A DNA stretch of 64,000 bases. It comes from Pseudomonas tolaasii NCPPB 2192. GTDB lineage: Bacteria > Pseudomonadota > Gammaproteobacteria > Pseudomonadales > Pseudomonadaceae. Position numbers and translations under genes: made by a program. The DNA lies in the NCBI RefSeq assembly GCF_002813445.1, contig NZ_PHHD01000001.1:5766001-5830000 (forward strand), written 5' to 3'. This document shows, one piece after another, positions 24,314 through 32,907 of this stretch (position 1 is its first letter; each line of letters begins with the position of its first letter). The notes beneath the pieces are model-generated. The model was not told the DNA's origin, did no database searches, and saw only the letters and a program-made list of their open reading frames with translations.

Positions 24314-25125
24314 CCGATACCCCACTCAGCGCCTGCGGGCCCCACGATCTGGCCTTTGCGGTTGCCTATGGGGCCAGTGATGTCGGTTCGGTGCGCCAGA
24401 GTAATGAAGACAACTTTCTGGTGGAGCCCGCCCTGGCCCTGTTGGCCGTGGCCGATGGCATGGGCGGCCACGAGGCCGGTGCGCTGGCCAGCGCCCAGGC
24501 GTTGATGAGCTTGCGCGAGGCGCTCAAAGCCCATTCGATCAACCCGGCAAACACCGACGCCGACCCGGATGCCACCTGGTCGGACCCGGACATGCAGGCC
24601 GCCAGCCGCCTGCACAACGCCATCGACCAGGTAAACCAGTGCGTTTATCAACAAAATGTCGCGCGCCACATGAGCGAAGGCAGCGGCATGGGCACCACCC
24701 TGACCGGCGTATGGCGCCCGCAGCCCGAGGGGCCGCTGCTGGTGTTTCATGTGGGCGACAGCCGCCTCTACCGCTACCGCGAAGGTGAGTTGAGCCTGCT
24801 GACCCGCGACCAGACCTGGTACCAGCAAGCACTCGAGGCCGGCAAAGTGGACCGCCTGCCGGCCCGTAACCTGTTATTGCAGGCTATCGGGCCAGGCCCA
24901 CGGGTCGAACCGCAAGTGCGCGTTCAGCCGGTGCAGCCCGGCGACCTGCTGATGCTGTGCAGCGACGGCCTGCATGGCTGCGTGCCGCACCTGGAAATGC
25001 TCCAGGTGCTGGCTATCGCACGTCGTGACACGCTGGAAATCGCCTGCCAGCGGCTGGTCGACCTGACCCGCGAATATGCCGGGCGCGATAACGTGACCGT
25101 GCTGCTGGGCTGGTTCGATCGCTGA
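24310..25125 (+). CDS. PP2C-family Ser/Thr protein phosphatase
   Basis: A 271-residue Stp1/PppA-like phosphatase. The metal-binding aspartates are present in RQSNEDNFLVEP, VADGMGGHEAG, LCSDGLHG and GRDNVTVLLG, together with GMGTTLTG and FHVGDSRLYRYREG. It should reverse the action of the preceding kinase, with which it shares an ATGA overlap. An insertion at about residues 70-110 is rich in Asp and Ala. It is the last gene of the operon and ends 6 bp from a convergent gene. Confidence 0.93.
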   Translation: MTDTPLSACGPHDLAFAVAYGASDVGSVRQSNEDNFLVEPALALLAVADGMGGHEAGALASAQALMSLREALKAHSINPANTDADPDATWSDPDMQAASRLHNAIDQVNQCVYQQNVARHMSEGSGMGTTLTGVWRPQPEGPLLVFHVGDSRLYRYREGELSLLTRDQTWYQQALEAGKVDRLPARNLLLQAIGPGPRVEPQVRVQPVQPGDLLMLCSDGLHGCVPHLEMLQVLAIARRDTLEIACQRLVDLTREYAGRDNVTVLLGWFDR

Positions 25126-25131
25126 TTGGCC

Positions 25132-25527
25132 TCACGGCAGCTTGAACGCCTCGTCCACCGGCACGCGATAGCCGGTGGCCAGGCGGTTGGTTTCATTGGC
25201 CATGCCCACCACCGCTTGCAGTTCGCCGAACATGGCGTCAGTCATGCCGGCCTTGCGCGCCGCCGCCGTGTGGGAGGCGATGCAATACGGGCAATTGTTG
25301 GTCACGCTGACCGCCACGTAGAGCAGCTCTTTGGTCAACGGATCCAGCGCTCCCGGCGCCATGATTTCCTTGAGGCTTTCCCAGGTACGGCGCAGGGTCG
25401 GCGGGTGGGCGGCCAGGCATTTCCAGAAATTGTTCACCTGGTCGACCTTGCGCGTTTGCATGATGTCGTCATAGACGGCGCGCACTTCCGGGCTGGCATC
25501 GGCGTATTCGGTAAGGTGTTGGCTCAT
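25132..25527 (-). CDS. Carboxymuconolactone decarboxylase/AhpD-like family protein
   Basis: A 131-residue helical protein with the AhpD-type redox motif NNCPYCIASH (Cys79, Cys82, His86). That motif points to peroxidase or disulfide-relay activity, not lactone decarboxylation. LDPLTKELLYVAVSVT is the family's helix before the motif. The start at 25527 has CGGAA upstream; the reading frame extends further, but without a ribosome site. It converges on the PP2C gene. Confidence 0.88.
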   Translation of the reverse strand: MSQHLTEYADASPEVRAVYDDIMQTRKVDQVNNFWKCLAAHPPTLRRTWESLKEIMAPGALDPLTKELLYVAVSVTNNCPYCIASHTAAARKAGMTDAMFGELQAVVGMANETNRLATGYRVPVDEAFKLP

Positions 25528-25722
25528 GGCGGGTTCCGGGCTGAGGGTGGTGCTCTGAAATACCGCGCAACACCTGTTCAAGGCAAGTGAAGCCGCAGTT
25601 TTTTTGACGCGCTCCACACTCGTGACTTGAGGTCAAAAGTCCTTTTCGGATCCGGCGGTTTTTCCGAAGGAACGACAGGCAGATACTCGACTCCATTGTT
25701 CACACCCTTTCAGGAGTTACTG

Positions 25723-26541
25723 ATGTCTACCCCAAACCAAAACGTCCCGGCCTTTGGCCTCGGCACCTTTCGTCTGCAAGGCCAGGTGGTGATCGACTCC
25801 GTGAGCACCGGCCTGGAACTGGGCTACCGCGTCATCGACACCGCACAGATTTACGAGAATGAAGCAGAGGTCGGCCAGGCGATTGCCGACAGTGGCGTGC
25901 CACGCGACGAGCTGTTCATCACCAGCAAAATCTGGGTCTCCAACTTTGCCGAAGGCCAGTTGATTCCGAGCCTTAAGGAAAGCCTGCGCAAGCTGCAGAC
26001 CGACTACCTGGACCTGACCCTGATCCATTGGCCATCGCCGGAAGACCAGGTGCCCGTCGCCGAGTTCATGGGCCAGTTGCTGGAAGCCAAGCGCCAGGGC
26101 CTGACCCGCCAGATCGGTATTTCCAACTTCACGGTCGAGCTGATGAAGCAGGCGATTGCCGCCGTCGGTGCCGACAATATCGCCACCAACCAGGTGGAGC
26201 TGCACCCCTATCTGCAAAACCGCAAAGTCGTGGATTTCGCCACGGCCAACGGTATCCAGGTCACCTCCTACATGACCCTGGCCTACGGCGAAGTATTGAA
26301 AGACCCGGTGATCGGGCAGATCGCCGAACGCCATCAAGCCACACCGGCGCAGGTTACCCTCGCCTGGGCCATGCAACTGGGCTATGCGGTAATCCCGTCG
26401 TCGACCAAGCGCGCCAACCTGGAAAGCAACCTCAAGGCCCGGCAACTGACCTTGAGCGCCGCCGACATGGCGCAAATCGCCAGCCTTGAGCGCGGCCACC
26501 GCTTGACCAGCCCCAAAGGCCTCGCACCGAAGTGGGACTAA
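25723..26541 (+). CDS. dkgB: Aldo/keto reductase, 2,5-diketo-D-gluconate reductase B type
   Basis: A 272-residue NADPH-dependent carbonyl reductase. The catalytic set Asp-Tyr-Lys-His is visible in YRVIDTAQIYENEAEVG, ITSKIWVS and LTLIHWPSP. The C-terminal NADPH-binding segment is YAVIPSSTKRANLESNLKA. It is close in length and pattern to DkgB (YafB), which reduces methylglyoxal and related aldehydes. AGGAG (25712-25716) sets the start. The stop overlaps the tail of the convergent receiver gene by 4 bp. The symbol is a family-level guess. Confidence 0.88.
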   Translation: MSTPNQNVPAFGLGTFRLQGQVVIDSVSTGLELGYRVIDTAQIYENEAEVGQAIADSGVPRDELFITSKIWVSNFAEGQLIPSLKESLRKLQTDYLDLTLIHWPSPEDQVPVAEFMGQLLEAKRQGLTRQIGISNFTVELMKQAIAAVGADNIATNQVELHPYLQNRKVVDFATANGIQVTSYMTLAYGEVLKDPVIGQIAERHQATPAQVTLAWAMQLGYAVIPSSTKRANLESNLKARQLTLSAADMAQIASLERGHRLTSPKGLAPKWD

Positions 26542-26960
26542 ACCCCGGCCGCCGGCATGCGGGATAACTCCCGCAGCCACGGCAACACCCGCAGGGCCCT
26601 TGCGTCCTGGGGTGGGTCGATGATGTCCATGAAGTGTTCAAGGTTGATGTTGTCCGGCACGCCGGGCAGCCGTACCAGCACCGCCGGCATCGCGCCGGCA
26701 AGTGCGCCGGGTTCCAGATGATCGTAGACCAGCACATGGCGCACCTGGGGTTGGGCTCCGCACTCATCGGCGACCAGCCCGGCATTGATGATCAGCACAT
26801 CGAAGGGTTCGGCCGGGATTGCCGTCAGAATCCGTACCTCTTCGAACGTTTCTACCGGAACAATCCGGTGATACCCCAACCGGTTGAGCATTTTCTCGAT
26901 GTACAGCCGTTGCAGGTGCTGTTCATCGGCAATCAGGATGGTCAGTGCTTTGTTTGGCAT
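26538..26960 (-). CDS. Degenerate response-regulator receiver domain protein
   Basis: A 140-residue single-domain protein with the receiver fold: ILIADEQHLQRLYIEKML at the N-terminus and FDVLIINAGLVADE at strand 3. The phospho-acceptor Asp is replaced by Asn59 and the conserved Lys of strand 5 appears as Arg (LVRLPG), so it should not be phosphorylated in the standard way. It lies 132 bp downstream of a BvgS-like hybrid kinase gene in the same direction, with a promoter-region motif shared with the BvgA-like gene. It may act by binding partner proteins. Function unknown. Confidence 0.8.
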   Translation of the reverse strand: MPNKALTILIADEQHLQRLYIEKMLNRLGYHRIVPVETFEEVRILTAIPAEPFDVLIINAGLVADECGAQPQVRHVLVYDHLEPGALAGAMPAVLVRLPGVPDNINLEHFMDIIDPPQDARALRVLPWLRELSRMPAAGV

Positions 26961-27050
26961 GGCAAACCCCTGGCAGGCAGCGCTCGTCAGTGAGCGCCGC
27001 CCATTCTCCAGACATACCCCGCAGACAAAATCAGGCTTGTTCCCCCTTCG

Positions 27051-27064
27051 TGTAGGAGTTCTCC
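27051..27064 (-). promoter_or_regulatory. TGTAGGAGTTCTCC motif upstream of the degenerate receiver gene
   Basis: The motif resembles RcsB/BvgA-type sites (TAGGA-N-TTCC). A near copy, TGTAGGACTTTTCCT, lies upstream of the BvgA-like regulator at 31586-31600, in the same orientation relative to its gene. A shared regulator is likely but unproven. Confidence 0.4.
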
Positions 27065-27092
27065 CAAACCCTCCAAACGGCGTGCAACCGGG

Positions 27093-30000
27093 TCAACGCT
27101 TGTTGCAATAAGCACTCAGGCCATCATGCAGATCGCCAAGCGCCTGGCTGACCGCCTCGGCGCTCACGCCCAGCGTGTCGTACGCTTGCTGTTCGCAGGC
27201 CTCTTCCAGTGCCTCGCAACAGGCGATGAGTACCTTGGCCTTGACCATTCGCGCGCCGCCTTTGACCCGATGAGCCAGGTCATGCAGCGTTTGCACGTTG
27301 CCCTGGCCCCGCAACGACGGCAGTAGCGCACGGTCGGCTTCCAGGCTGTCGAGCAATGACGTCAACAGTTCCTTGAGCGCGGCATGATCGTCTTCGGTCA
27401 GCGCTATCAGTGTGCTCAAATCAAATGCCGCCTCAGCTTTTGGCTCGCTTGGGGCGAGCGTCAGCGGGGCCAACGCTGAGCGCAAATCGTCCAGCCCGGC
27501 CGGCTTGAACAGGCAACCGTCCATGCCGGCCTGACGGCAGCGCTCGGCCTCCTCCGGCTGCGCATTGGCGGTAAAGCCCAACAGCAGGCAGGGCTTCAGG
27601 CCTTGGGCCTGCTCATTCGTACGGATATCCCGCGCCAGGGTGTAGCCATCCTTGAGCGGCATGTTGCAGTCGGTAATGACAACATCGGGGTGCTCGGCCT
27701 TCCAGCGTGCAAAGCCCTGCTCGCCGTCTTCGGCACTGGTAATGCGATGCCCCAGAAAGCTCAATTGCCGCACCAGCAACAAACGGTTGGCCGGGTAGTC
27801 GTCTACTACCAGAATGTCCAGCGCGGGTGTCGGCCGAACGCTGGTGGAAGGGGGCGAAGTGCCCACCGCCGGCGTCTGTGTCCTGTCCAGCGCCAGCGTG
27901 ACGTCCACCCGCGTGCCCTGCCCCAGCACACTGCTCAGGTTCAGCTCCCCGCCCATCATTTCACACAGGTTGCGGCTGATGACCAACCCAAGCCCCGAGC
28001 CGCTGCGCGCCGACTGTTCGGTGTTGGTGCCCTGGATAAACGGGTTGAACAGCCGCCGCTGGTCTTGCGGGCTGATGCCCACGCCCGTGTCTTCCACCCA
28101 CAGGCGCACGCCCAGCGCGTGAGCATCCGAAGCCGGTGAGCATTTGGCGCCCAACCGCACCTGGCCGCTGCCGGTGAACTTGATCGCATTGCTCAGCAAG
28201 TTGGACACCACTTGCTTGAACCGCAGCGGGTCGATCAGCACCGGGCAATCGATCAGCGGGTCCAGCTCCACCTGCAGCGCCAGGCCCTTTTCCCGTGCCA
28301 GACCTTCGAACACCCGCGCCACCGAGGTGAGCAACTCGTGCAGGTTGGCCGGCTCCAGGGTCAACGATAAATGGCCGGACTCGATCCGGGCGATATCCAG
28401 TATGTCGCCGATCAACTCCAGCATGCCGCGCGAGGCCACCGACGCCACCTCCAGTGCGTCACGGTCAACGCGGCCTTGCTCGGCGTTGGCCAGCGCCAGC
28501 TCGATCATGCCGATCACTGCGTTCATGGGTGTACGAATTTCGTGGCTCATGGTCGCCAGGAACGTGGTCTTGGCGCGGTTGGCCGCGTCGGCTTCATCCT
28601 TGGCTTCCTGCAACTGCCCCAACAACTGCTGGCGCTCACTGACGTCTACCCAGCCACCGATCATGCCCACAACGTTTTCATCGCCATCACGGTACGGCAG
28701 CATCCAGTGGTAAATGGTCAGTTCCTTGCCGCCAGGCACTTTGAGTATCCGGTCATGAATCACCGGTTCGCCGCGGTCCATCAACCGCAGATAATCCTCA
28801 TGGAACGACCGCGCCTGCGGCGTATTGCCGGTGTCCGTTTCAATCACCGTCTTGCCGATCACCCCTTCGAGCTTGAAGCCGAACACGTCCAGGTAAGCGC
28901 TGTTGCAGGCCATCAACCGGCCCTGGCGGTCGCGCACATAAATGGGGTAAGGCGTGTCGTCGATCAACACGCGCATAAAACGCATCTGGTCGCTCAAGGC
29001 CCGCTCGGCCTCGGTGCGTTTGCGGATCAGCCGGCGCAAATAAATCGCCCAGCCCAGGGTGATCAGCAGCAACACCGCCGCAAGACCAAAGCCCTGGATA
29101 ATTGCGCTGCGATGGCGCAGCCAATGGTCCTCGATGACCACATCCGTACGCCACGGGCTGATCAACTCCTCCATTTCCTGTGGAGGAATACTGAGCAAGG
29201 CCTTGTCCAGGATCGAAAAAAGCTCCAGCTGGCCACGGTTGACCCCGAACGTCATGCGCGCAGGCTCGGAACCGACGGTGCTGCTGACTTGCAGGGTGTC
29301 GCGGTATTGCACCGCGATCAGATACCGTGCATTGACCAGTGAGTTGACCGCGCCTTCGGCGCCACCATTGGCCACCAGCGCCATGGCCAGTGACGGATTT
29401 TCAGCTTCCACGAAGTTGATACCGGGAAAATCGCGGTTGATTAGCTCACGCACCGCATTGCCACGGGGCACTGCCAGGCGCTTGCCGATCATGTCTTCCA
29501 GCGTCATGGTCCCGGGATCATTGATGCGAGTAACCAGTACCAGTGGCGTGGTCAGGTAAGGCCGGGTGAAGCGCACCTGATCGGAACCCTCAATGCTGGG
29601 CGTCACCACCGCCATCATGTCGGCCCTGCCGGCGCTGACCGCATTGATTTGCTGGGCCATCGACCCGCCCGCGACCACATCGAACTTCAAGCCCGTGCGC
29701 AAGCTGATCCGCGACAGTACGTCGGCACTCAAACCCTCCTGCTGCCCTTGCGCGGCAAAAGACGACAGCGGCAGCATCTGGTCGGACGCCACCACCCGAA
29801 CCCGCGGGTGTTTCTCCAGCCAGCGCTGTTCGCTGGTGCTCAAGTGCAGCCGCTCGGCACCGAGAAGGCCCAGGTTGCCGCCGCTCCAGCGGCGCAATAT
29901 GTCCATCTGCTCATCTGCCGGAATCGCCCTCAGCGCCGTGTTGATAATGCGCAGCAACCGGGTGTTGTCCCGGGGAACAGCGAAGGCGAAGGAGTTGGAC

Positions 30001-30713
30001 TCCAGCTCGGAAAAGTCCGCCATCTGCACGTTGTTAAGGTGGTTGCGGCTGATCTGGTAGCTGGCGGTGATTGCATCACCCAGATAAACATCGGCCCGGC
30101 CAAAGGCCACGGCGGCAATGGCCTCGAAAATGGAAGGGAACAGCTCGACCTTGGCGTTGGGGTAAAAAGCACGCACCACGTCGGGGGGCATGTAGTGATA
30201 AAGCATCGCGACGCGCTTGCCTGCCAGATCATCCATCAGGGACTGGCTGTCACCCGTGCGGGTAACCAGGACCGGCTGATCATTGGCGTAGGAACGGGAC
30301 AACACCAATTGCGGGTCGGCGGCTTCAAAACCGTTGGCCGACCCCACCAGGTCAACGTGTCCCCCCTTGAGCGCCTCAATGACTTCATCACGGGTGTCGT
30401 AGCGTCGAACCTCGACGGCGATGTTCAGCGCCTGGGCGAGCAATTGCGCATAATCGGCGGTGATGCCCTCCAGTTCATCGTTGTTGTTCGTCAACTCGAA
30501 GGGGCCATAATCCGGGGCGGATATCCCCATCAACAGCACACGCCGCCCGCGCAACCAGTGCCAGTCAGCATCCCCCAGCTCCACGGAGAGGCCCTTGAAA
30601 CTGGAGTGCCCCAGTAATTTGAGGGGATGAGGCTCATCCAGAGCCACCGCCGCCAACGGCAGCAGGGTCACCCACAGCACCAGGGTGAGCCTTCGAATCA
30701 GGGCCATGATCAT
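27093..30713 (-). CDS. BvgS-like hybrid sensor histidine kinase
   Basis: A 1206-residue multidomain sensor. After a signal/anchor (LTLVLWVTLLPLAAVAL) come two periplasmic Venus-flytrap domains of the SBP-3 type (about residues 50-285 and 300-525), then a membrane helix near 545 (GFGLAAVLLLITLGWAIYL). A PAS domain (YPIYVRDRQGRLMACNSAYL) follows, then the HisKA box MSHEIRTPMNAVIG (His near 723), the ATPase with VEDTGVGISPQD, a receiver with VVITDCNMP (Asp near 1015) and an Hpt domain with LAHRVKGG (His near 1147). The full four-step phosphorelay to a separate regulator is intact. It follows the BvgA-like gene with a 6-bp gap, so the two are co-translated partners. The ligand is unknown; an amino acid or nicotinate-like compound would be usual. 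Confidence 0.95.
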   Translation of the reverse strand: MIMALIRRLTLVLWVTLLPLAAVALDEPHPLKLLGHSSFKGLSVELGDADWHWLRGRRVLLMGISAPDYGPFELTNNNDELEGITADYAQLLAQALNIAVEVRRYDTRDEVIEALKGGHVDLVGSANGFEAADPQLVLSRSYANDQPVLVTRTGDSQSLMDDLAGKRVAMLYHYMPPDVVRAFYPNAKVELFPSIFEAIAAVAFGRADVYLGDAITASYQISRNHLNNVQMADFSELESNSFAFAVPRDNTRLLRIINTALRAIPADEQMDILRRWSGGNLGLLGAERLHLSTSEQRWLEKHPRVRVVASDQMLPLSSFAAQGQQEGLSADVLSRISLRTGLKFDVVAGGSMAQQINAVSAGRADMMAVVTPSIEGSDQVRFTRPYLTTPLVLVTRINDPGTMTLEDMIGKRLAVPRGNAVRELINRDFPGINFVEAENPSLAMALVANGGAEGAVNSLVNARYLIAVQYRDTLQVSSTVGSEPARMTFGVNRGQLELFSILDKALLSIPPQEMEELISPWRTDVVIEDHWLRHRSAIIQGFGLAAVLLLITLGWAIYLRRLIRKRTEAERALSDQMRFMRVLIDDTPYPIYVRDRQGRLMACNSAYLDVFGFKLEGVIGKTVIETDTGNTPQARSFHEDYLRLMDRGEPVIHDRILKVPGGKELTIYHWMLPYRDGDENVVGMIGGWVDVSERQQLLGQLQEAKDEADAANRAKTTFLATMSHEIRTPMNAVIGMIELALANAEQGRVDRDALEVASVASRGMLELIGDILDIARIESGHLSLTLEPANLHELLTSVARVFEGLAREKGLALQVELDPLIDCPVLIDPLRFKQVVSNLLSNAIKFTGSGQVRLGAKCSPASDAHALGVRLWVEDTGVGISPQDQRRLFNPFIQGTNTEQSARSGSGLGLVISRNLCEMMGGELNLSSVLGQGTRVDVTLALDRTQTPAVGTSPPSTSVRPTPALDILVVDDYPANRLLLVRQLSFLGHRITSAEDGEQGFARWKAEHPDVVITDCNMPLKDGYTLARDIRTNEQAQGLKPCLLLGFTANAQPEEAERCRQAGMDGCLFKPAGLDDLRSALAPLTLAPSEPKAEAAFDLSTLIALTEDDHAALKELLTSLLDSLEADRALLPSLRGQGNVQTLHDLAHRVKGGARMVKAKVLIACCEALEEACEQQAYDTLGVSAEAVSQALGDLHDGLSAYCNKR

Positions 30714-30719
30714 TTCGGA

Positions 30720-31346
30720 TCAGATCAAGCCATTGCGCTGAGCAAACTTGGCCATATGTACCACCGAGTCGATATTGAGCTTCTCCTTGAGCCGCGTCTT
30801 GTAAGTGCTGATAGTCTTGTGGCTGAGCAGCATGCGGCTGGCTATTTCGTTATTGCCCAGCCCCAGCGCGAGCATCTGCAACACCGCCAGTTCGCGATCG
30901 GAAAGCGACTCAACCAGTTCGCCCTCGGAAGACTGCAAATCGTCACGGCGGACCGAACTGCTCGGCAGGCTCGGAAAGCAGCTGTAGTTGGACATGACGG
31001 CCTTGATCGCCTTTTGCAGCTCGTCCAGCTCACCGGTTTTGGATACAAACCCCATGGCACCGGCGCGCATGCAACGCGCAGAAAAATGCTCAGCGGAAAA
31101 CCCGGTCAACACCAGGATCTTGCACGGCAGGCCCAGCGCCTTGATCCGGCTGATCACCTCAAGCCCGCCGAGCTTGGTCATTCCCAAATCGAGAATGATC
31201 AAATCCACGCGCTTTTCGCGCGCAATCTGCATGGCGTCGGCACCGTTGGATGCTTGATAGATTTCGCCAAACTCTTCCTTCTTCAATAGAAACTGGACGG
31301 TCTGGCGGATAAACGGATGATCATCGGCTATTAACGCTGTAAACAT
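30720..31346 (-). CDS. BvgA/NarL-type response regulator
   Basis: A 208-residue regulator with a receiver domain (Asp53 in LIILDLGMTKLGG, Lys in GFVSKTGELDE) and a C-terminal LuxR-type helix-turn-helix (LSDRELAVLQMLALGLGNNE then IASRMLLSHKTISTYKTRLK). It is the cognate regulator of the BvgS-like kinase encoded 6 bp downstream. The ATG at 31344-31346 has GGGGAG at correct spacing. Genes controlled are unknown, but the motif TGTAGGA-N2-TT-N-TCC appears in its own upstream region and before the degenerate receiver. Confidence 0.93.
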   Translation of the reverse strand: MFTALIADDHPFIRQTVQFLLKKEEFGEIYQASNGADAMQIAREKRVDLIILDLGMTKLGGLEVISRIKALGLPCKILVLTGFSAEHFSARCMRAGAMGFVSKTGELDELQKAIKAVMSNYSCFPSLPSSSVRRDDLQSSEGELVESLSDRELAVLQMLALGLGNNEIASRMLLSHKTISTYKTRLKEKLNIDSVVHMAKFAQRNGLI

Positions 31347-31585
31347 AAAACTCCCCTGAGAGGACAGATACCCTTGCACATCACACGGGACACAGGCACC
31401 TGTAAGAAATGACAGTACCGACCAGCGGCACTGCACGCCCTCAGAACGATCATCAGGCATGGCCTGGTCCCTTCGGTTGAAAACAGCTTGAACGCATACA
31501 GCCGAACCCTTGCCACCGGCTAGCTGCAAGCGCGCAACGTTAACAACGAAATGACGTTTCTACCGAAGGGATAATCCCGACTCGC

Positions 31586-31600
31586 TGTAGGACTTTTCCT
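31586..31600 (-). promoter_or_regulatory. TGTAGGACTTTTCCT motif in the 300-bp region upstream of the BvgA-like gene
   Basis: AGGA-CTTT-TCCT is a dyad that matches RcsB/BvgA-like sites and the motif at 27051. The region 31347-31648 between this two-component operon and mgtC has no gene that I can support; this motif is the only structure I see in it. Confidence 0.4.
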
Positions 31601-31648
31601 CACAGCACACCACCAATCTAGTGCCTGATCAGGCTTTGCGCGAACCGG

Positions 31649-32365
31649 TCAGTCCGTCGTGCTCGGGCTCCAGAAGGCCTGCACCACCAGGGTTGAGGTG
31701 GAAATACGCGCCACCAGCGCATCCAGCTCGTCGCCGTCCACCGAGGTCGCCGCCAGGGTGGCCTCGATTTCCACTTCTTCACTGCCAAACGGCCGCACAT
31801 CCACGTCGCTGGCCGGGTAGTTGCAGCGCGCCAGTTCGGCTTCCAGCAGCACCATCACCGCCTGTTGCTGCGTACGGCGTGCAATCACATAAAGAATGTT
31901 GGTGACCTCTGCCGACACCACATCCAAAGGCTGACGGTTGATGTTATTGACGATCGGCCGCAGCAGCGTGTTGGCCGCCAGCACAAACAGCGTGCCCAGC
32001 AGGGCTTCAAGAATCAGGTCGGCACCGGCACAGGCGCCCACGGCCGCCGAGGCCCAAAGGGTCGCCGCTGTGTTGAGCCCACGCACATTGCCCTCCTCAC
32101 GCATGATCACACCGGCCCCCAGAAAGCCGATACCCGAGACCACATACGCGACCACACGCACCGCGCCTTCTGCGCCGCCCAAGCGGTTGGCCATGTCGAC
32201 AAAAATCGCCGCGCCCACCGCCACCAGCACGTTGGTACGCAAACCTGCCGTGCGTTGACGGTATTGGCGTTCGAAACCGATCAGTCCTCCGAGAATGAAC
32301 GCAGCGGTGAGGCTGACCACGGTGTCGACCAGGGAATTGAGGTTGATGTTGTTGATGGCTTGCAT
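31649..32365 (-). CDS. mgtC: MgtC/SapB family membrane protein
   Basis: A 238-residue inner-membrane protein. Four to five membrane segments at the N-terminus hold the family motifs LGGLIGFERQYRQRTAGLRT, GIGFLGAGVIMREEGNVRGL and NTAATLWASAAVG. A cytoplasmic ACT-like C-terminal domain follows. MgtC proteins restrain ATP synthase and support growth at low magnesium. AAGGAGAC precedes the ATG at 32365. The leader contains a strong hairpin, so post-transcriptional control is possible. Confidence 0.92.
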   Translation of the reverse strand: MQAINNINLNSLVDTVVSLTAAFILGGLIGFERQYRQRTAGLRTNVLVAVGAAIFVDMANRLGGAEGAVRVVAYVVSGIGFLGAGVIMREEGNVRGLNTAATLWASAAVGACAGADLILEALLGTLFVLAANTLLRPIVNNINRQPLDVVSAEVTNILYVIARRTQQQAVMVLLEAELARCNYPASDVDVRPFGSEEVEIEATLAATSVDGDELDALVARISTSTLVVQAFWSPSTTD

Positions 32366-32508
32366 GGAAAGTCTCCTTGAATGCAGCAGCAAGCTGATTA
32401 CATGAAGAACCGTCAGGCAGGCGTGTCCAAAGCACCCGGGGATAAGCCAGGTGCCGGTCAGCGTCGATGAGAGGGATTCGGGCAGGTGCCAGGGCTGGCC
32501 GCTGCCGG

Positions 32509-32547
32509 GATGCCGCTTCTCGCTTTATGAGGCGAGACAACGGCATC
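32509..32547 (-). promoter_or_regulatory. Hairpin in the mgtC leader
   Basis: On the minus strand GATGCCG and CGGCATC (7 bp) enclose TCTCGC and GCGAGA (6 bp) with an 8-nt loop. The hairpin ends about 145 nt before the mgtC start and has no T tract. It could be a regulatory leader element like those of magnesium transport genes in enterobacteria; no sequence similarity to those is claimed. Confidence 0.4.
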
Positions 32548-32578
32548 GAAACAATGCGCGTTACCTTGCCAGGATTAT

Positions 32579-32597
32579 GCCGGTTACCGAAACCGGC
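32579..32597. promoter_or_regulatory. GCCGGTT-N5-AACCGGC dyad next to a -10-like CATAAT
   Basis: Perfect 7-bp arms flank ACCGA. On the minus strand CATAAT overlaps its end, so the dyad may be an operator at the mgtC promoter. No matching -35 was found at 17 bp. Confidence 0.35.
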
Positions 32598-32787
32598 CGA
32601 CGACTGTCACTCGAACAAGTACCCACTGAGGGACTCCGCTATGGATGAAAACGCGCGAAGCTTACGCTTCGATGACAAGCGAGTAAACCGTAGGAAATTT
32701 ACCCGCAAGGTTTGGGAAGATTCTTCAGGGCAGGTTCAGAAAAGGATTCGCCGAATCCGCCGAAGATCAACTGTGGAGGCTGGCGTG

Positions 32788-32874
32788 TGTGGGAGCTGGC
32801 TTGCCTGCGATGGCATCGCCTCGGCCCGACTGGTTGACCGAGTTGTTCGCATCGCAGGCAAGCCAGCTCCCACA
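32788..32874. repeat. REPIN between mgtC and FKBP regions
   Basis: Perfect 25-bp arms (32788-32812 and 32850-32874) of the TGTGGGAGCTGGCTTGCC type. The 540-bp gap 32366-32907 holds the mgtC leader elements, a 6-bp hairpin at 32655-32670 and this REPIN; I find no convincing gene. Confidence 0.9.
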
Positions 32875-32907
32875 GGTGGCGGTGTGCACTCTTGACGACA
32901 ACGTGCC

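Noticed and set aside
22829..24325. A 498-codon open frame antisense to the Ser/Thr kinase
   Set aside because: The kinase has every catalytic motif, while the antisense frame is low-complexity and without known features.
26538..26541. Overlap of stops of the aldo-keto reductase and receiver genes as a sign of frameshift
   Set aside because: Both proteins have normal C-termini; a four-base tail-to-tail overlap is common in compact genomes.
32097..32546. Frame that starts in the mgtC leader hairpin and overlaps mgtC
   Set aside because: No SD, and it overlaps mgtC in another frame for most of its length; not a proline-rich mgtP-like leader peptide as in Salmonella.
32641..32895. An 84-codon frame on the plus strand with GAGGG before ATG, basic N-terminus MDENARSLRFDDKRVNRRKF
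   Set aside because: It runs through the whole REPIN, so its second half is repeat-derived. Without evidence of conservation I do not call it a gene.
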